A stretch of 34,790 nt of DNA from Alphaproteobacteria bacterium (GTDB taxonomy: Bacteria; Pseudomonadota; Alphaproteobacteria; SMXP01): NCBI GenBank assembly GCA_021774915.1, contig JAJFIO010000030.1, positions 1 to 34,790 of the forward strand, in the 5' to 3' direction. Both the position numbers and the translations under genes were made by a program. The notes beneath the pieces were generated by a model, which saw nothing but the letters and a program-made list of their open reading frames with translations, was not told where the DNA came from and did no database searches. Positions 16,988-24,604 of this stretch are shown here, piece after piece. Every line of letters starts with the position of its first letter. The stretch's first letter is position 1.

Positions 16988-19740
16988 GCGCTATCTCCCT
17001 GAGGAAGATCGGTAGTTTTTGTTTGGGGCATGGGCTTACGGCCGCGTTCGATGTCGTGAAGCATTCCACCCTTACGCGAATATATGAACCAGGTGAGCGC
17101 CGCGCATGTGACGTAAAAAATTAGGAAAACCCACAACGCGCCCTCCGGTCCGCCGGTCAACGAAATAGACGTGCCGTAGGATTTTGGGATGAAGAACGCG
17201 CCATAAGCCGCGATCGCCGAAGTAAAGCCGATGATCGCGGCGGATTCTTTTTCCGCCTGCTGCACCTGCGCACCGCCTGAAAGCGCCGGCATCAGCCGGG
17301 GCATGTCTTCACGCATGATGATCGGGATCATCTGGAAGGTCGAGGCGTTGCCGACGCCTGTTGCAAAGAACAGGATCATGAACATCGCGAAGAAACCCCA
17401 GAAAGCGCCTGGCTGATCCTTGACCCCGAGGAAATAGAGCACGCCGCCGACAGCAAAGACCATCAAAACGAAGGTCCAGAAGGTCACGCGCGCGCCGCCC
17501 CATTTATCGGAGACCCAGCCGGTCATCGATCGCGATAGGGCGCCGACCAGCGGCCCAAGGAAGGCGAATTGCAGCGCGTTGACGTCGGGGAATTGTGTTT
17601 TGATCAGCAAAGGAAAGCCCGCTGAATACCCAATAAAGGAACCAAATGTACCAGTGTACAGCCAACTCATGATCCAGTTGTGACGGCGGGAGAAAATCAC
17701 CGACTGTTCAGCGAAAGAGGATTTAGCCGAGGCGATGTCGTTCATGCCGAACCAGGCGGCGACGGTGGCGATTAAAAGAAACGGCACCCACACGAAACCG
17801 GCGTTCTGCAACCACAGCATCTCACCGTTGCTCGTGGTCTGCGGCTCGCCGCCAAGAGCGCCAAAAACGCCGATAGTAATAACCAGCGGCACCACGAACT
17901 GCATAACACTCACGCCGAGATTACCCAGTCCGGCGTTGAGAGCTAATGCATTGCCCTTTTGCTCTTTCGGGAAGAAGAAACTGATATTCGCCATTGAGGA
18001 GGCGAAATTACCGCCGCCAAAACCGCACAGCAGCGCCAGCACCAGGAAGAGGAAATAGGGTGTATCGGGATTTTGCACCGCATAGCCAATGCCGAAGGCC
18101 GGGATAAGCAACGATGCGGTCGTCAGTGTCGTCCACAGGCGGCCTCCGAATATTGGCACCATGAAGGAATAAAAGATGCGCAGCGTCGCGCCAGAAAGCC
18201 CGGGCAGCGCCGCCAGCCAGAACAGCTGATCCGTTGTGTAGTTGAAACCCACCGAGGGAAGCTTTGCAACGACCACGCTCCACACCAACCAGACGGAAAA
18301 AGCGAGAAGAAGCGCAGGAATTGAAATCCAGAGATTACGATTGGCAATGCGTCGGCCTTTTTCCTCCCAGAAAGTCTTGTCTTCGGGACGCCAGTCTTCA
18401 AGAACCGGGTTCACGCGCGCTTCATGTTCTTTGGTATGAATCTCCTTCATTTCAGGAAATTGCGGCAGTTTATCGAGTTCTGTGCTCAACGCTTCACGTT
18501 CCATCTGGCGGATGGTGAAGTGCATCCATATCATAGCGACCACGACGATCCCAAAAAGCAGCATGAAAGAACTTGTCCAAATACCTGTCAGGTCGTTCAT
18601 CACGCCGAAAGTAATCGGCAGAACAAAACCGCCAAGACCTCCAACCATGCCTACAAGGCCGCCAACCGAGCCTACATGATCCGGGTAATAGACGGGTATA
18701 TGCTTGTAGACGGCCGCCTTGCCGAGGGACATAAAGAAACCAAGTACAAAGATAATGATGACAAAGGGCACAAGCCCCATTTGTGTTGAAAACGCGATTG
18801 GCCCTTCAATACCATGTATTATATAATCTGTATGCGGATAGGAAAGCATAAAGGTGCAAATCGCTGATACACCGAAAGTCCAGTACATGACCTGGCGCGC
18901 ACCATATTTGTCAGACAGATGCCCGCCATAAGCCCGAAAGATGCTGGCTGGCACTGCATAAAAGGCGGCAAGCATGCCCGCAGTTTGAATATCGAGCCCG
19001 TAAACCCCAATTAAATATCGCGGCAACCACAAAGCGAGCGCGACAAAGGCCCCGAAAACGAAGAAATAGTAGAGCGAAAAACGCCAGACTTGCATTTTTT
19101 TAAGTGGAGACAATTGCGCGAAGGCGGCGCGCGGTTTCTCACCCTTACTTTTACGCGAAACAGTCGAGGGGTCTTCCTTGGCGAACAAGAAAAACGCGAT
19201 AGCCGTGATGAACAGAACCAAGGCATAAACCTGCGCTGTTTGTTCCCATCCGATCGCAACCAGCAAAAACGGCGCGCCGAAATTCGTCACTGCCGCGCCG
19301 ACATTTCCCATGCCGAAAATGCCAAGCGCCGTGCCCTGGTGTTCCCTGTCATACCATGTGGAGGTATAGGCAATGCCCACAGCAAAGGACCCGCCCGCCA
19401 AGCCAACGCCGAGCGCCGCGAGAAGGAACATCGGATACGTCGACACTGTGGAGAGCAGATAGACAGCGACCGAGGTCAACAGCATGACCATGGTGAACAC
19501 ACGCCGTCCACCGAATTGGTCGGTCCAGATGCCCAGAAAGATTCTGCTGAGCGACCCCGTCAGCACCGGCGTCGCGACAAGAACACCGAACTGCGTATCC
19601 GAAAGCCCTAAATCTTGTTTGATTTTGACGCCGATAATCGAGAATATCGTCCATACGGCAAAGCAGACAGTGAATGAAAATGTGCTCGCTCCGAGCGCGC
19701 GCTTTTGCTGACCTGGCGTGACGCCTTCTAGCTCGTTCAT
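16984..19740 (-). CDS. narK: Fused NarK1-NarK2 nitrate/nitrite transporter
   Basis: A 918-residue protein, twice the usual NarK length, made of two major facilitator modules. Module 1 (about residues 1-420) has the nitrate signature GLAGGSFAVGIAYTSTWY near residue 115. Module 2 (about residues 450-900) has the second-type signature GFGGGNFASSMANISFFFP. Between them lies a charged cytoplasmic linker (EMKEIHTKEHEARVNP). In Paracoccus the first module is a proton-linked nitrate symporter that starts respiration and the second a nitrate/nitrite exchanger. A fusion supplies both activities at once. It is the first gene of the seven-gene unit. A GGGG stretch before the ATG at 19740 is a weak ribosome site. 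Confidence 0.95.
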   Translation of the reverse strand: MNELEGVTPGQQKRALGASTFSFTVCFAVWTIFSIIGVKIKQDLGLSDTQFGVLVATPVLTGSLSRIFLGIWTDQFGGRRVFTMVMLLTSVAVYLLSTVSTYPMFLLAALGVGLAGGSFAVGIAYTSTWYDREHQGTALGIFGMGNVGAAVTNFGAPFLLVAIGWEQTAQVYALVLFITAIAFFLFAKEDPSTVSRKSKGEKPRAAFAQLSPLKKMQVWRFSLYYFFVFGAFVALALWLPRYLIGVYGLDIQTAGMLAAFYAVPASIFRAYGGHLSDKYGARQVMYWTFGVSAICTFMLSYPHTDYIIHGIEGPIAFSTQMGLVPFVIIIFVLGFFMSLGKAAVYKHIPVYYPDHVGSVGGLVGMVGGLGGFVLPITFGVMNDLTGIWTSSFMLLFGIVVVAMIWMHFTIRQMEREALSTELDKLPQFPEMKEIHTKEHEARVNPVLEDWRPEDKTFWEEKGRRIANRNLWISIPALLLAFSVWLVWSVVVAKLPSVGFNYTTDQLFWLAALPGLSGATLRIFYSFMVPIFGGRLWTTLTTASLLIPAFGIGYAVQNPDTPYFLFLVLALLCGFGGGNFASSMANISFFFPKEQKGNALALNAGLGNLGVSVMQFVVPLVITIGVFGALGGEPQTTSNGEMLWLQNAGFVWVPFLLIATVAAWFGMNDIASAKSSFAEQSVIFSRRHNWIMSWLYTGTFGSFIGYSAGFPLLIKTQFPDVNALQFAFLGPLVGALSRSMTGWVSDKWGGARVTFWTFVLMVFAVGGVLYFLGVKDQPGAFWGFFAMFMILFFATGVGNASTFQMIPIIMREDMPRLMPALSGGAQVQQAEKESAAIIGFTSAIAAYGAFFIPKSYGTSISLTGGPEGALWVFLIFYVTCAALTWFIYSRKGGMLHDIERGRKPMPQTKTTDLPQGDSA

Positions 19741-19805
19741 CTTTTGCCCCGTGTGCTGATCGAATCGAATTGAGATGCGAACACGATGGTCTGGAATGCA
19801 TTTTC

Positions 19806-19848
19806 ATTAAATCAGGCGTTTGGTCACAGTTTGCTTGATTGGCATTTT
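19806..19848 (-). promoter_or_regulatory. Possible FNR-type class II promoter for the nar operon
   Basis: Read on the minus strand, 19848-19835 is AAAAT-GCCA-ATCAA, a degenerate FNR box whose downstream half is perfect and upstream half poor. A TTTAAT -10 (5 of 6) lies at 19811-19806. The box centre falls about 42 bases before the predicted start of transcription, which is where a class II FNR-type activator binds. The start would be near 19799, leaving a leader of about 60 bases before narK. Confidence 0.4.
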
Positions 19849-19924
19849 GCATTCCGTATTTTGAGGATCGGATGTCCGTCAATGATAATTTTGACGCCCG
19901 TCATGAATAAGGCGAGAATTATCC

Positions 19925-19938
19925 TTGACATTTATCAA
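19925..19938. promoter_or_regulatory. FNR/Dnr-type binding site, exact TTGAC-N4-ATCAA
   Basis: TTGAC-ATTT-ATCAA sits in the 257-base gap between narK and the divergent Crp/Fnr gene. It lies about 60 bases before that gene, with A/T-rich -10 candidates (TAATAT 19963-19968, TATAAT 19966-19971) about 35 bases downstream of the box centre, near a class II position. The best target is therefore the regulator gene itself. It is about 190 bases from narK, which is far for direct control of that operon. Confidence 0.72.
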
Positions 19939-19985
19939 GAGGCGCGTGCAAAAATATCAAACTAATATAATGAAGCCATAACAAA

Positions 19986-19992
19986 AGGGAGG
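19986..19992 (+). promoter_or_regulatory. Ribosome binding site that decides a TTG start
   Basis: AGGGAGG at 19986-19992 lies 5 bases before TTG at 19998. A GTG at 19992 is in the same frame but overlaps the site itself, so it cannot use it. The TTG at 19998 is therefore the likely start of the Crp/Fnr gene. Confidence 0.6.
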
Positions 19993-19997
19993 TGGGA

Positions 19998-20708
19998 TTG
20001 CGCGACGAAGATAGTCAAATCGTTCGCAAACTGGATCTTTTTCGCAATATGGACGAAGCGCGTTTCGAGGGACTTCTCAACGCCGCCTTTCTGCAACGCT
20101 TTCCCGAGCGTGTCGTCTTGATCCAGGAAGGCGAACCTTCAGATTTTCTGCATATTGTCATTGACGGAAGCGTTGAGCTTTTCGCGACATTGGCTCATCG
20201 CGAAACCACGCTGACGGTATTGTCCCCAGTTTCGACGTTTATCCTGGCGGCCGTGCTGAAAGACGCGATCTATTTGATGTCGGCGCGCACGCGCACACCG
20301 TCGCGTATTTTGATGATTCCATCGGAAAACGTTCGAAAGGCCATGGCGGAGGATGCCGCTTTCGCCCGCTCGATCGTGAATGAGCTTGCAACATGTTACC
20401 GGGGCGTCGTGCGCAATCAGAAGAATCTCAAACTGCGCACCGGCGTTGAGCGCCTTGCGAGTTACCTAGCCCATCAACATGTCCGCCAAGGAGCGAATGG
20501 CCGGTTGACCCTTCCCATTGACAAGCGAACGCTGGCTTCGATGTTGGGAATGACGCCCGAGAATTTGTCGCGCGCATTCGCCGCGTTACGCCGGAATGGT
20601 GTCACCGTGGCTGGTCCCGACATCATGATCGATTCCGAGGAGACCTTGATTGAACTGGCGCGTCACGCGCCATTAATCGATAATTTCCCAGAACCCCACC
20701 AAGATTAA
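19998..20708 (+). CDS. Crp/Fnr family regulator of the Dnr/NarR type
   Basis: A 236-residue regulator with an N-terminal cyclic-nucleotide-like beta barrel (about residues 12-115), a long dimer helix (about 118-150) and a C-terminal winged helix (about 172-205). The recognition helix carries E188, S191 and R192 (PENLSR), the E..SR pattern that in FNR reads TTGAT/C-N4-ATCAA. It has no N-terminal cysteine cluster (only C133), so it does not sense oxygen as FNR does. Dnr, NnrR and NarR proteins without the cluster respond to NO or nitrate/nitrite. It is divergent from narK and has an exact FNR box upstream, so autoregulation and control of nar are likely. The start is TTG 19998 (see the ribosome site). 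Confidence 0.85.
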   Translation: MRDEDSQIVRKLDLFRNMDEARFEGLLNAAFLQRFPERVVLIQEGEPSDFLHIVIDGSVELFATLAHRETTLTVLSPVSTFILAAVLKDAIYLMSARTRTPSRILMIPSENVRKAMAEDAAFARSIVNELATCYRGVVRNQKNLKLRTGVERLASYLAHQHVRQGANGRLTLPIDKRTLASMLGMTPENLSRAFAALRRNGVTVAGPDIMIDSEETLIELARHAPLIDNFPEPHQD

Positions 20709-20759
20709 GCACAAAGGTGCGGCCTCCATCATCATTGGTCTGGCGGACCTGGATCACCT

Positions 20760-21647
20760 CTAAAGGCGCTTGAACCAGGTCGCCGCATGGTCCACAAAGG
20801 CGCGCACTTTAGCTGCCAAATGCCGACTGTGGGGATAGACCACATAGACGCCCCGGTCATAAGCTTCAAAGTCTTTGAGAAGTCTCACCAATCGGCCGTG
20901 GGCTATATCATCCTCGACCGTCGGAAGCAGGCAAAGCCCGATGCCGTGCCCGGCCGCCACCATATTTCGGATAGGGCGCGCGGCGTTCACACGGGCCCGG
21001 GGCTTCACCGTAATCGATGTGGGTTTTCCGTCCACCAGGAATTCCCACCTATTGGTCGGACTGATGGCCGCATTCACGATACAAATATGCCCGGCCAGAT
21101 GGCTCGGGTGCTCCGGTCGCCCGGTTTTTTTGAGATAGTCGGGCGAAGCGCACAACACGTAGCGATAGGATGCAACGCGCCTGGCGATCAGGCTACTGTC
21201 TTCCAGAGCGCCAATGCGCACAGCCACATCAAAGCCTTCAGCCACGATATCGACACGGCGTTCTTCAAGCGCCAGATCAACGGTGATCTGCTCATGGCGG
21301 GCCAGAAAATCATTCACGCAATCAGCCAAAACCTCCTCACCCATAATGCGCGGGCCGGCTATGCGCAAATGCCCGCGCGGGGTTCCTGTTTGCAGCTGAA
21401 TGGCGTCTTCGAGTTCATCGATGCGTTCGATGATGTCTACACATCGCTGGTAATAGGCGCGGCCCACTTCGGTGGGGTTGACCTTGCGCGTCGTGCGGTT
21501 GAGCAGCCGGGCATCAATCCGGTCTTCAAGCTGGGCGATATATTTGCTCGCCAACGCATTAGAGATGCCCAGCCGCCGCGCGGCGCCTGAAAAACTGCCC
21601 GCTTCGACGACATTGGCGAAAACCCGCATGCCAATAAGAGTGTCCAT
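20760..21647 (-). CDS. LysR family transcriptional regulator, divergent from GST
   Basis: A 295-residue LysR-type regulator. The winged helix-turn-helix covers residues 1-60 (MDTLIGMRVFANVVEAGSF, then ARRLGISNALASKYIAQLED), and the effector-binding domain follows from about residue 90. It has the features of the group that resembles DsdC/AaeR-type activators of detoxification genes, but I cannot assign an inducer. It is divergent from the glutathione S-transferase gene with 147 bases between, and an inverted repeat typical of LysR sites lies just upstream of its own start. It probably controls the GST and the following fusion gene. Confidence 0.88.
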   Translation of the reverse strand: MDTLIGMRVFANVVEAGSFSGAARRLGISNALASKYIAQLEDRIDARLLNRTTRKVNPTEVGRAYYQRCVDIIERIDELEDAIQLQTGTPRGHLRIAGPRIMGEEVLADCVNDFLARHEQITVDLALEERRVDIVAEGFDVAVRIGALEDSSLIARRVASYRYVLCASPDYLKKTGRPEHPSHLAGHICIVNAAISPTNRWEFLVDGKPTSITVKPRARVNAARPIRNMVAAGHGIGLCLLPTVEDDIAHGRLVRLLKDFEAYDRGVYVVYPHSRHLAAKVRAFVDHAATWFKRL

Positions 21648-21661
21648 TCATAATCAACATT

Positions 21662-21699
21662 TTATTGATAGTTAGTTCTCAATAAGATGGATTATCAAT
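21662..21699. promoter_or_regulatory. LysR-type operator with overlapping inverted repeats
   Basis: TTATTGA at 21662-21668 and TCAATAA at 21679-21685 form a perfect 7-bp inverted repeat with a 10-base spacer. ATTGATA at 21664-21670 also pairs perfectly with TATCAAT at 21693-21699. The nested dyads start 15 bases before the LysR start codon, where an autoregulatory site is expected; the outer half extends toward the GST promoter. Confidence 0.5.
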
Positions 21700-21794
21700 A
21701 TTATGCCGAAGATGTAAATGATAATTCACGACGGCACGAACGAGAAAACTACAGATCGTGCCCGGACAAAAACAATGAACACAGGAGCTTAACG

Positions 21795-22409
21795 ATGATC
21801 ACACTCTACCGTCATGCCCTTTCGGGCCATTCTCACAGGGTTGAACTGATGCTTTCACTGCTCGGGCTGGAATTCGATCTCGTCGATGTCGATCTGGCCA
21901 GCGGCGCCCATAAGAAGCCGGAATTCCTCGCTAAAAACCCCTTTGGCCAGGTGCCCGCACTTGATGATGACGGTGTCATCGTCTGGGATTCCAATGCCAT
22001 TCTGGTTTACCTAGCCAAGAAATACGGCACTGAACACTGGCTGCCAAACGACCCTGCGGGCGCCGCGGCGGTGCAAGCCTGGCTTTCGGTTGCCGCAGGC
22101 CGGATCGCTTCCGGGCCCGCCGCGGCGCGCCTGGTAACCGTTTTCGGCGCCAACCTGGATCATGAGAACGCCAAAAACAGCGCCAACGCTCTGTTTGCGA
22201 CAATGGACCAGATACTCGCTCATCGCGCATATCTTGCAGGGAACGAAGTGACAATTGCCGACGTGGCCGGCTACGCTTATATCGCCCACGCGCCGGAAGG
22301 CGGGGTGTCGCTGGACCCTTATCCCCATATACGGGCCTGGCTCGGGCGCATCGAAGCACTCGAGAGTTTCGTACCAATGCAACAGACAGCTGTAGGACTG
22401 GCGGCCTAA
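21795..22409 (+). CDS. Glutathione S-transferase family protein
   Basis: A 204-residue cytosolic GST. The thioredoxin-like N-terminal domain (about residues 1-80) has LYRHALSGHSHRVELML, with S9 or H10 near the usual catalytic position, then the cis-proline segment FGQVPAL and the DSNAILVYLAKKY glutathione-binding segment. The helical C-terminal domain includes the N-capping motif VTIADVAGYAYI. ATG 21795 has AGGAG 7 bases upstream; a longer in-frame start at 21687 has no such site and would add a hydrophilic extension that lies in the operator region. It probably detoxifies electrophiles; the substrate is unknown. It is co-directional with the PNPOx fusion 68 bases later. Confidence 0.9.
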   Translation: MITLYRHALSGHSHRVELMLSLLGLEFDLVDVDLASGAHKKPEFLAKNPFGQVPALDDDGVIVWDSNAILVYLAKKYGTEHWLPNDPAGAAAVQAWLSVAAGRIASGPAAARLVTVFGANLDHENAKNSANALFATMDQILAHRAYLAGNEVTIADVAGYAYIAHAPEGGVSLDPYPHIRAWLGRIEALESFVPMQQTAVGLAA

Positions 22410-22423
22410 ACCGCAAAAGCACA

Positions 22424-22453
22424 CGGGCGGAGCGATTTGGAACGCTCCGCCCG
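22424..22453 (+). terminator. Strong GC hairpin between GST and PNPOx-fusion genes
   Basis: CGGGCGGAGCG at 22424-22434 and CGCTCCGCCCG at 22443-22453 are perfect reverse complements (11 bp) with an 8-base loop. No T run follows, so it is not a standard intrinsic terminator. It may protect the GST message 3' end, slow readthrough into the next gene, or mark a processing site. Confidence 0.55.
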
Positions 22454-22477
22454 ATACGCCATAACGGGAGGCAACTG

Positions 22478-24577
22478 ATGGTCAATTTCAGCCAGGACAC
22501 GTTAGCAACGCCGTTTCACAGGGGCGAGCTGGACATACAAGAACGCCTGGGCATGCGCGAAAAAGTGCATTCTTACGCACCCGGCTTCATCCGCGATCAC
22601 CTACCCGACCAGCACCGGGAATTCTATGCACAGCTGCCGCAGCTCATTGTGGGTTCGGTAGATGAACAGGGCCGACCCTGGGCCTCCATGCTTGTGGGAC
22701 GCCCCGGGTTCATTTCTTCGCCCGATTCCAAAACTATGTCAGTATCTGGGCAACCTCTCTACGGCGATCCGTTGGCTGATAATCTAAAAGATAATGCGCC
22801 TCTTGGCTTTCTCGGGATCGAGTTTCAAAGGCGTCGGCGCAACCGCATGAATGGAAAAATCTCAAAAATTCGAGATGATGGTTTTGAGATTGCGGCTGAT
22901 CAATCCTTCGGCAATTGCCCGCAATATATCCAGGCGCGCGGATTCCAGATCACTGACGCCGTGAATGCTCCTGAAACCCCGCGCCCGCTTGAGCGGAATT
23001 CCACACTCAGCCATGCGGCGCGCACAGCCATCGAAAGCGCTGACACCTTTTTTATCGCCTCAATGTTTTCTGAAGATCAGAGCGATAACAGGCATGGTGT
23101 TGACGTATCGCACCGGGGCGGAAAACCGGGATTTGTCCGGGTCGTCGATGAGCGAACACTTTTGTTCCCTGATTTTGCTGGAAATTTCCATTTCAACACC
23201 CTTGGCAATATTGCGCTTTATCCAAAGGCGGGACTTCTGTTCCCCGATTTCGAGACCGGCGATCTGCTCTACATAACCGGCGCCGCCGAAATTATCTGGG
23301 AGGGCGAGGAGGTGCAGGCCTTTGAGGGCGCTGAGCGTCTGGTCCGCATAAATGTGGACGAAGTGGTCCGCGTCGAGGAGAGCCTGCCCCTGCGCTGGGA
23401 TTTCCAGGGATATGCGCCTGACCTGGAGCGCACCGGATCGTGGCAAGAAGTGGCCGAGACGATCGAAATCAACCACAACCGCAACAATTGGAGGCGGTTC
23501 TCGGTCGTTCGTATAGAGAATGAAAGCGAAACGATTTCGTCCTTCTATCTGGCATCCGAAGACGGCAAAGCGCTTGCTTCATACAAACCCGGGCAATATC
23601 TGCCTATCCGCCTGGATATACCTGGAGAAGACGCCTCCCTCAACAGAACCTACACACTATCCCAAGCACCGAACGGAAAAATTTACCGTCTCTCGATCAA
23701 GCGCGAAGCCAAAGGCTTGGCGTCCCAGCGCTTCCACGACCAGATGAAGCCCGGCTCCATACTGGAGGCGATGGCGCCACGCGGCAAATTCACGCTCCAG
23801 GAGAAAAGCCCCCGGCCCATCGTCCTGCTGTCAGGCGGTGTCGGCATCACGCCCATGATCGCGATGCTTGAGCATGTGCTCCTTGAGGACGCCAGGACCG
23901 GATCACCCCGCTCGGTTTATTTTATTCACGGAGCACAAAATGGCCGGGAGCACGCTTTTGGACGGCATGTTCGAAAGCTGGCGCGCGAATGCGCATCGCT
24001 CACCGCCCATATCCGATACTCAAAACCCCAGAAAAGTGATCAGGAGGGGATCGATTTCGATAGCACCGGCCATATAGATATGGAGCTTCTCAAATCAATA
24101 CTCCCGCTCGATGATTACGATTTCTATCTCTGCGGACCCTCCCCTTTCATGCAGGCGCTCTACGAAGGCCTTGCCACGCTTGGTGTCGGGGAAAACCGTA
24201 TCCATTATGAATCCTTCGGTCCGGCCATGGTTTTAAAACCCAGCGCGCAGACAAATAAGCGGCAACGTGCCGAGCATCCGGCACAAGGCCCCGTCCCGGT
24301 TTGCTTTGCTAAATCAGGAATTGAGATCGAATGGTGGCCCGAGAAGGGTACGCTTTTGGATCTGGCCGAAGGGGCAGGACTGACCCCGGCCTTTTCGTGC
24401 CGCAATGGTGTGTGTGGTACCTGCGCCACTAAGGTGAAGTGCGGCGCCGTCGACTATCTTGATGATCCAATTGCCCCCCATGGCGATGACGAGGCGCTGA
24501 TCTGCTGTTCAACACCTCGGAGTGCACAAGGAGAGGAAACGTGCGGTGAGGATTTTGGCGTGATACTGGATCTCTGA
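22478..24577 (+). CDS. PNPOx-like flavin domain fused to ferredoxin reductase and 2Fe-2S ferredoxin
   Basis: A 699-residue soluble redox protein in three parts. Residues about 20-310 resemble the pyridoxamine-phosphate-oxidase/FMN split-barrel family. Residues about 335-585 are a ferredoxin-NADP-reductase-type module: FAD motif RTYTLS at 390-395, NAD(P) motif GGVGITPM at 453-460 and CGPSPFM at 552-558. Residues about 605-699 are a plant-type 2Fe-2S ferredoxin with C641, C646, C649 and C677. Electrons should pass from NAD(P)H to FAD, then to the 2Fe-2S centre, and possibly to an FMN in the first part. GGGAGG lies 9 bases before the ATG. The context (LysR, GST) suggests a stress or xenobiotic role. 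The domain call is firm; the substrate is unknown. Confidence 0.88.
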   Translation: MVNFSQDTLATPFHRGELDIQERLGMREKVHSYAPGFIRDHLPDQHREFYAQLPQLIVGSVDEQGRPWASMLVGRPGFISSPDSKTMSVSGQPLYGDPLADNLKDNAPLGFLGIEFQRRRRNRMNGKISKIRDDGFEIAADQSFGNCPQYIQARGFQITDAVNAPETPRPLERNSTLSHAARTAIESADTFFIASMFSEDQSDNRHGVDVSHRGGKPGFVRVVDERTLLFPDFAGNFHFNTLGNIALYPKAGLLFPDFETGDLLYITGAAEIIWEGEEVQAFEGAERLVRINVDEVVRVEESLPLRWDFQGYAPDLERTGSWQEVAETIEINHNRNNWRRFSVVRIENESETISSFYLASEDGKALASYKPGQYLPIRLDIPGEDASLNRTYTLSQAPNGKIYRLSIKREAKGLASQRFHDQMKPGSILEAMAPRGKFTLQEKSPRPIVLLSGGVGITPMIAMLEHVLLEDARTGSPRSVYFIHGAQNGREHAFGRHVRKLARECASLTAHIRYSKPQKSDQEGIDFDSTGHIDMELLKSILPLDDYDFYLCGPSPFMQALYEGLATLGVGENRIHYESFGPAMVLKPSAQTNKRQRAEHPAQGPVPVCFAKSGIEIEWWPEKGTLLDLAEGAGLTPAFSCRNGVCGTCATKVKCGAVDYLDDPIAPHGDDEALICCSTPRSAQGEETCGEDFGVILDL

Positions 24578-24604
24578 AAGACATTCGGCGATCCGGTTAT
24601 AGAA

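Noticed and set aside
19878-19895. GTCAA-N8-TTGAC inverted repeat in the narK-crp gap as a further Fnr site
   Set aside because: Half-sites are in the wrong orientation and spacing for an FNR box (TTGAC-N4-ATCAA); may be chance.
20700-20760. Minus-strand frame between the Crp and LysR stops that reads like coding sequence (EVIQVRQTNDDGGRTFVL)
   Set aside because: It has no start codon or ribosome site and runs into the Crp gene 3' end on the opposite strand; chance or a short remnant, not a gene.
21687-21794. Longer N-terminus for the GST gene
   Set aside because: It would place the start in the operator region and lacks a ribosome site; ATG 21795 has AGGAG at the right distance.
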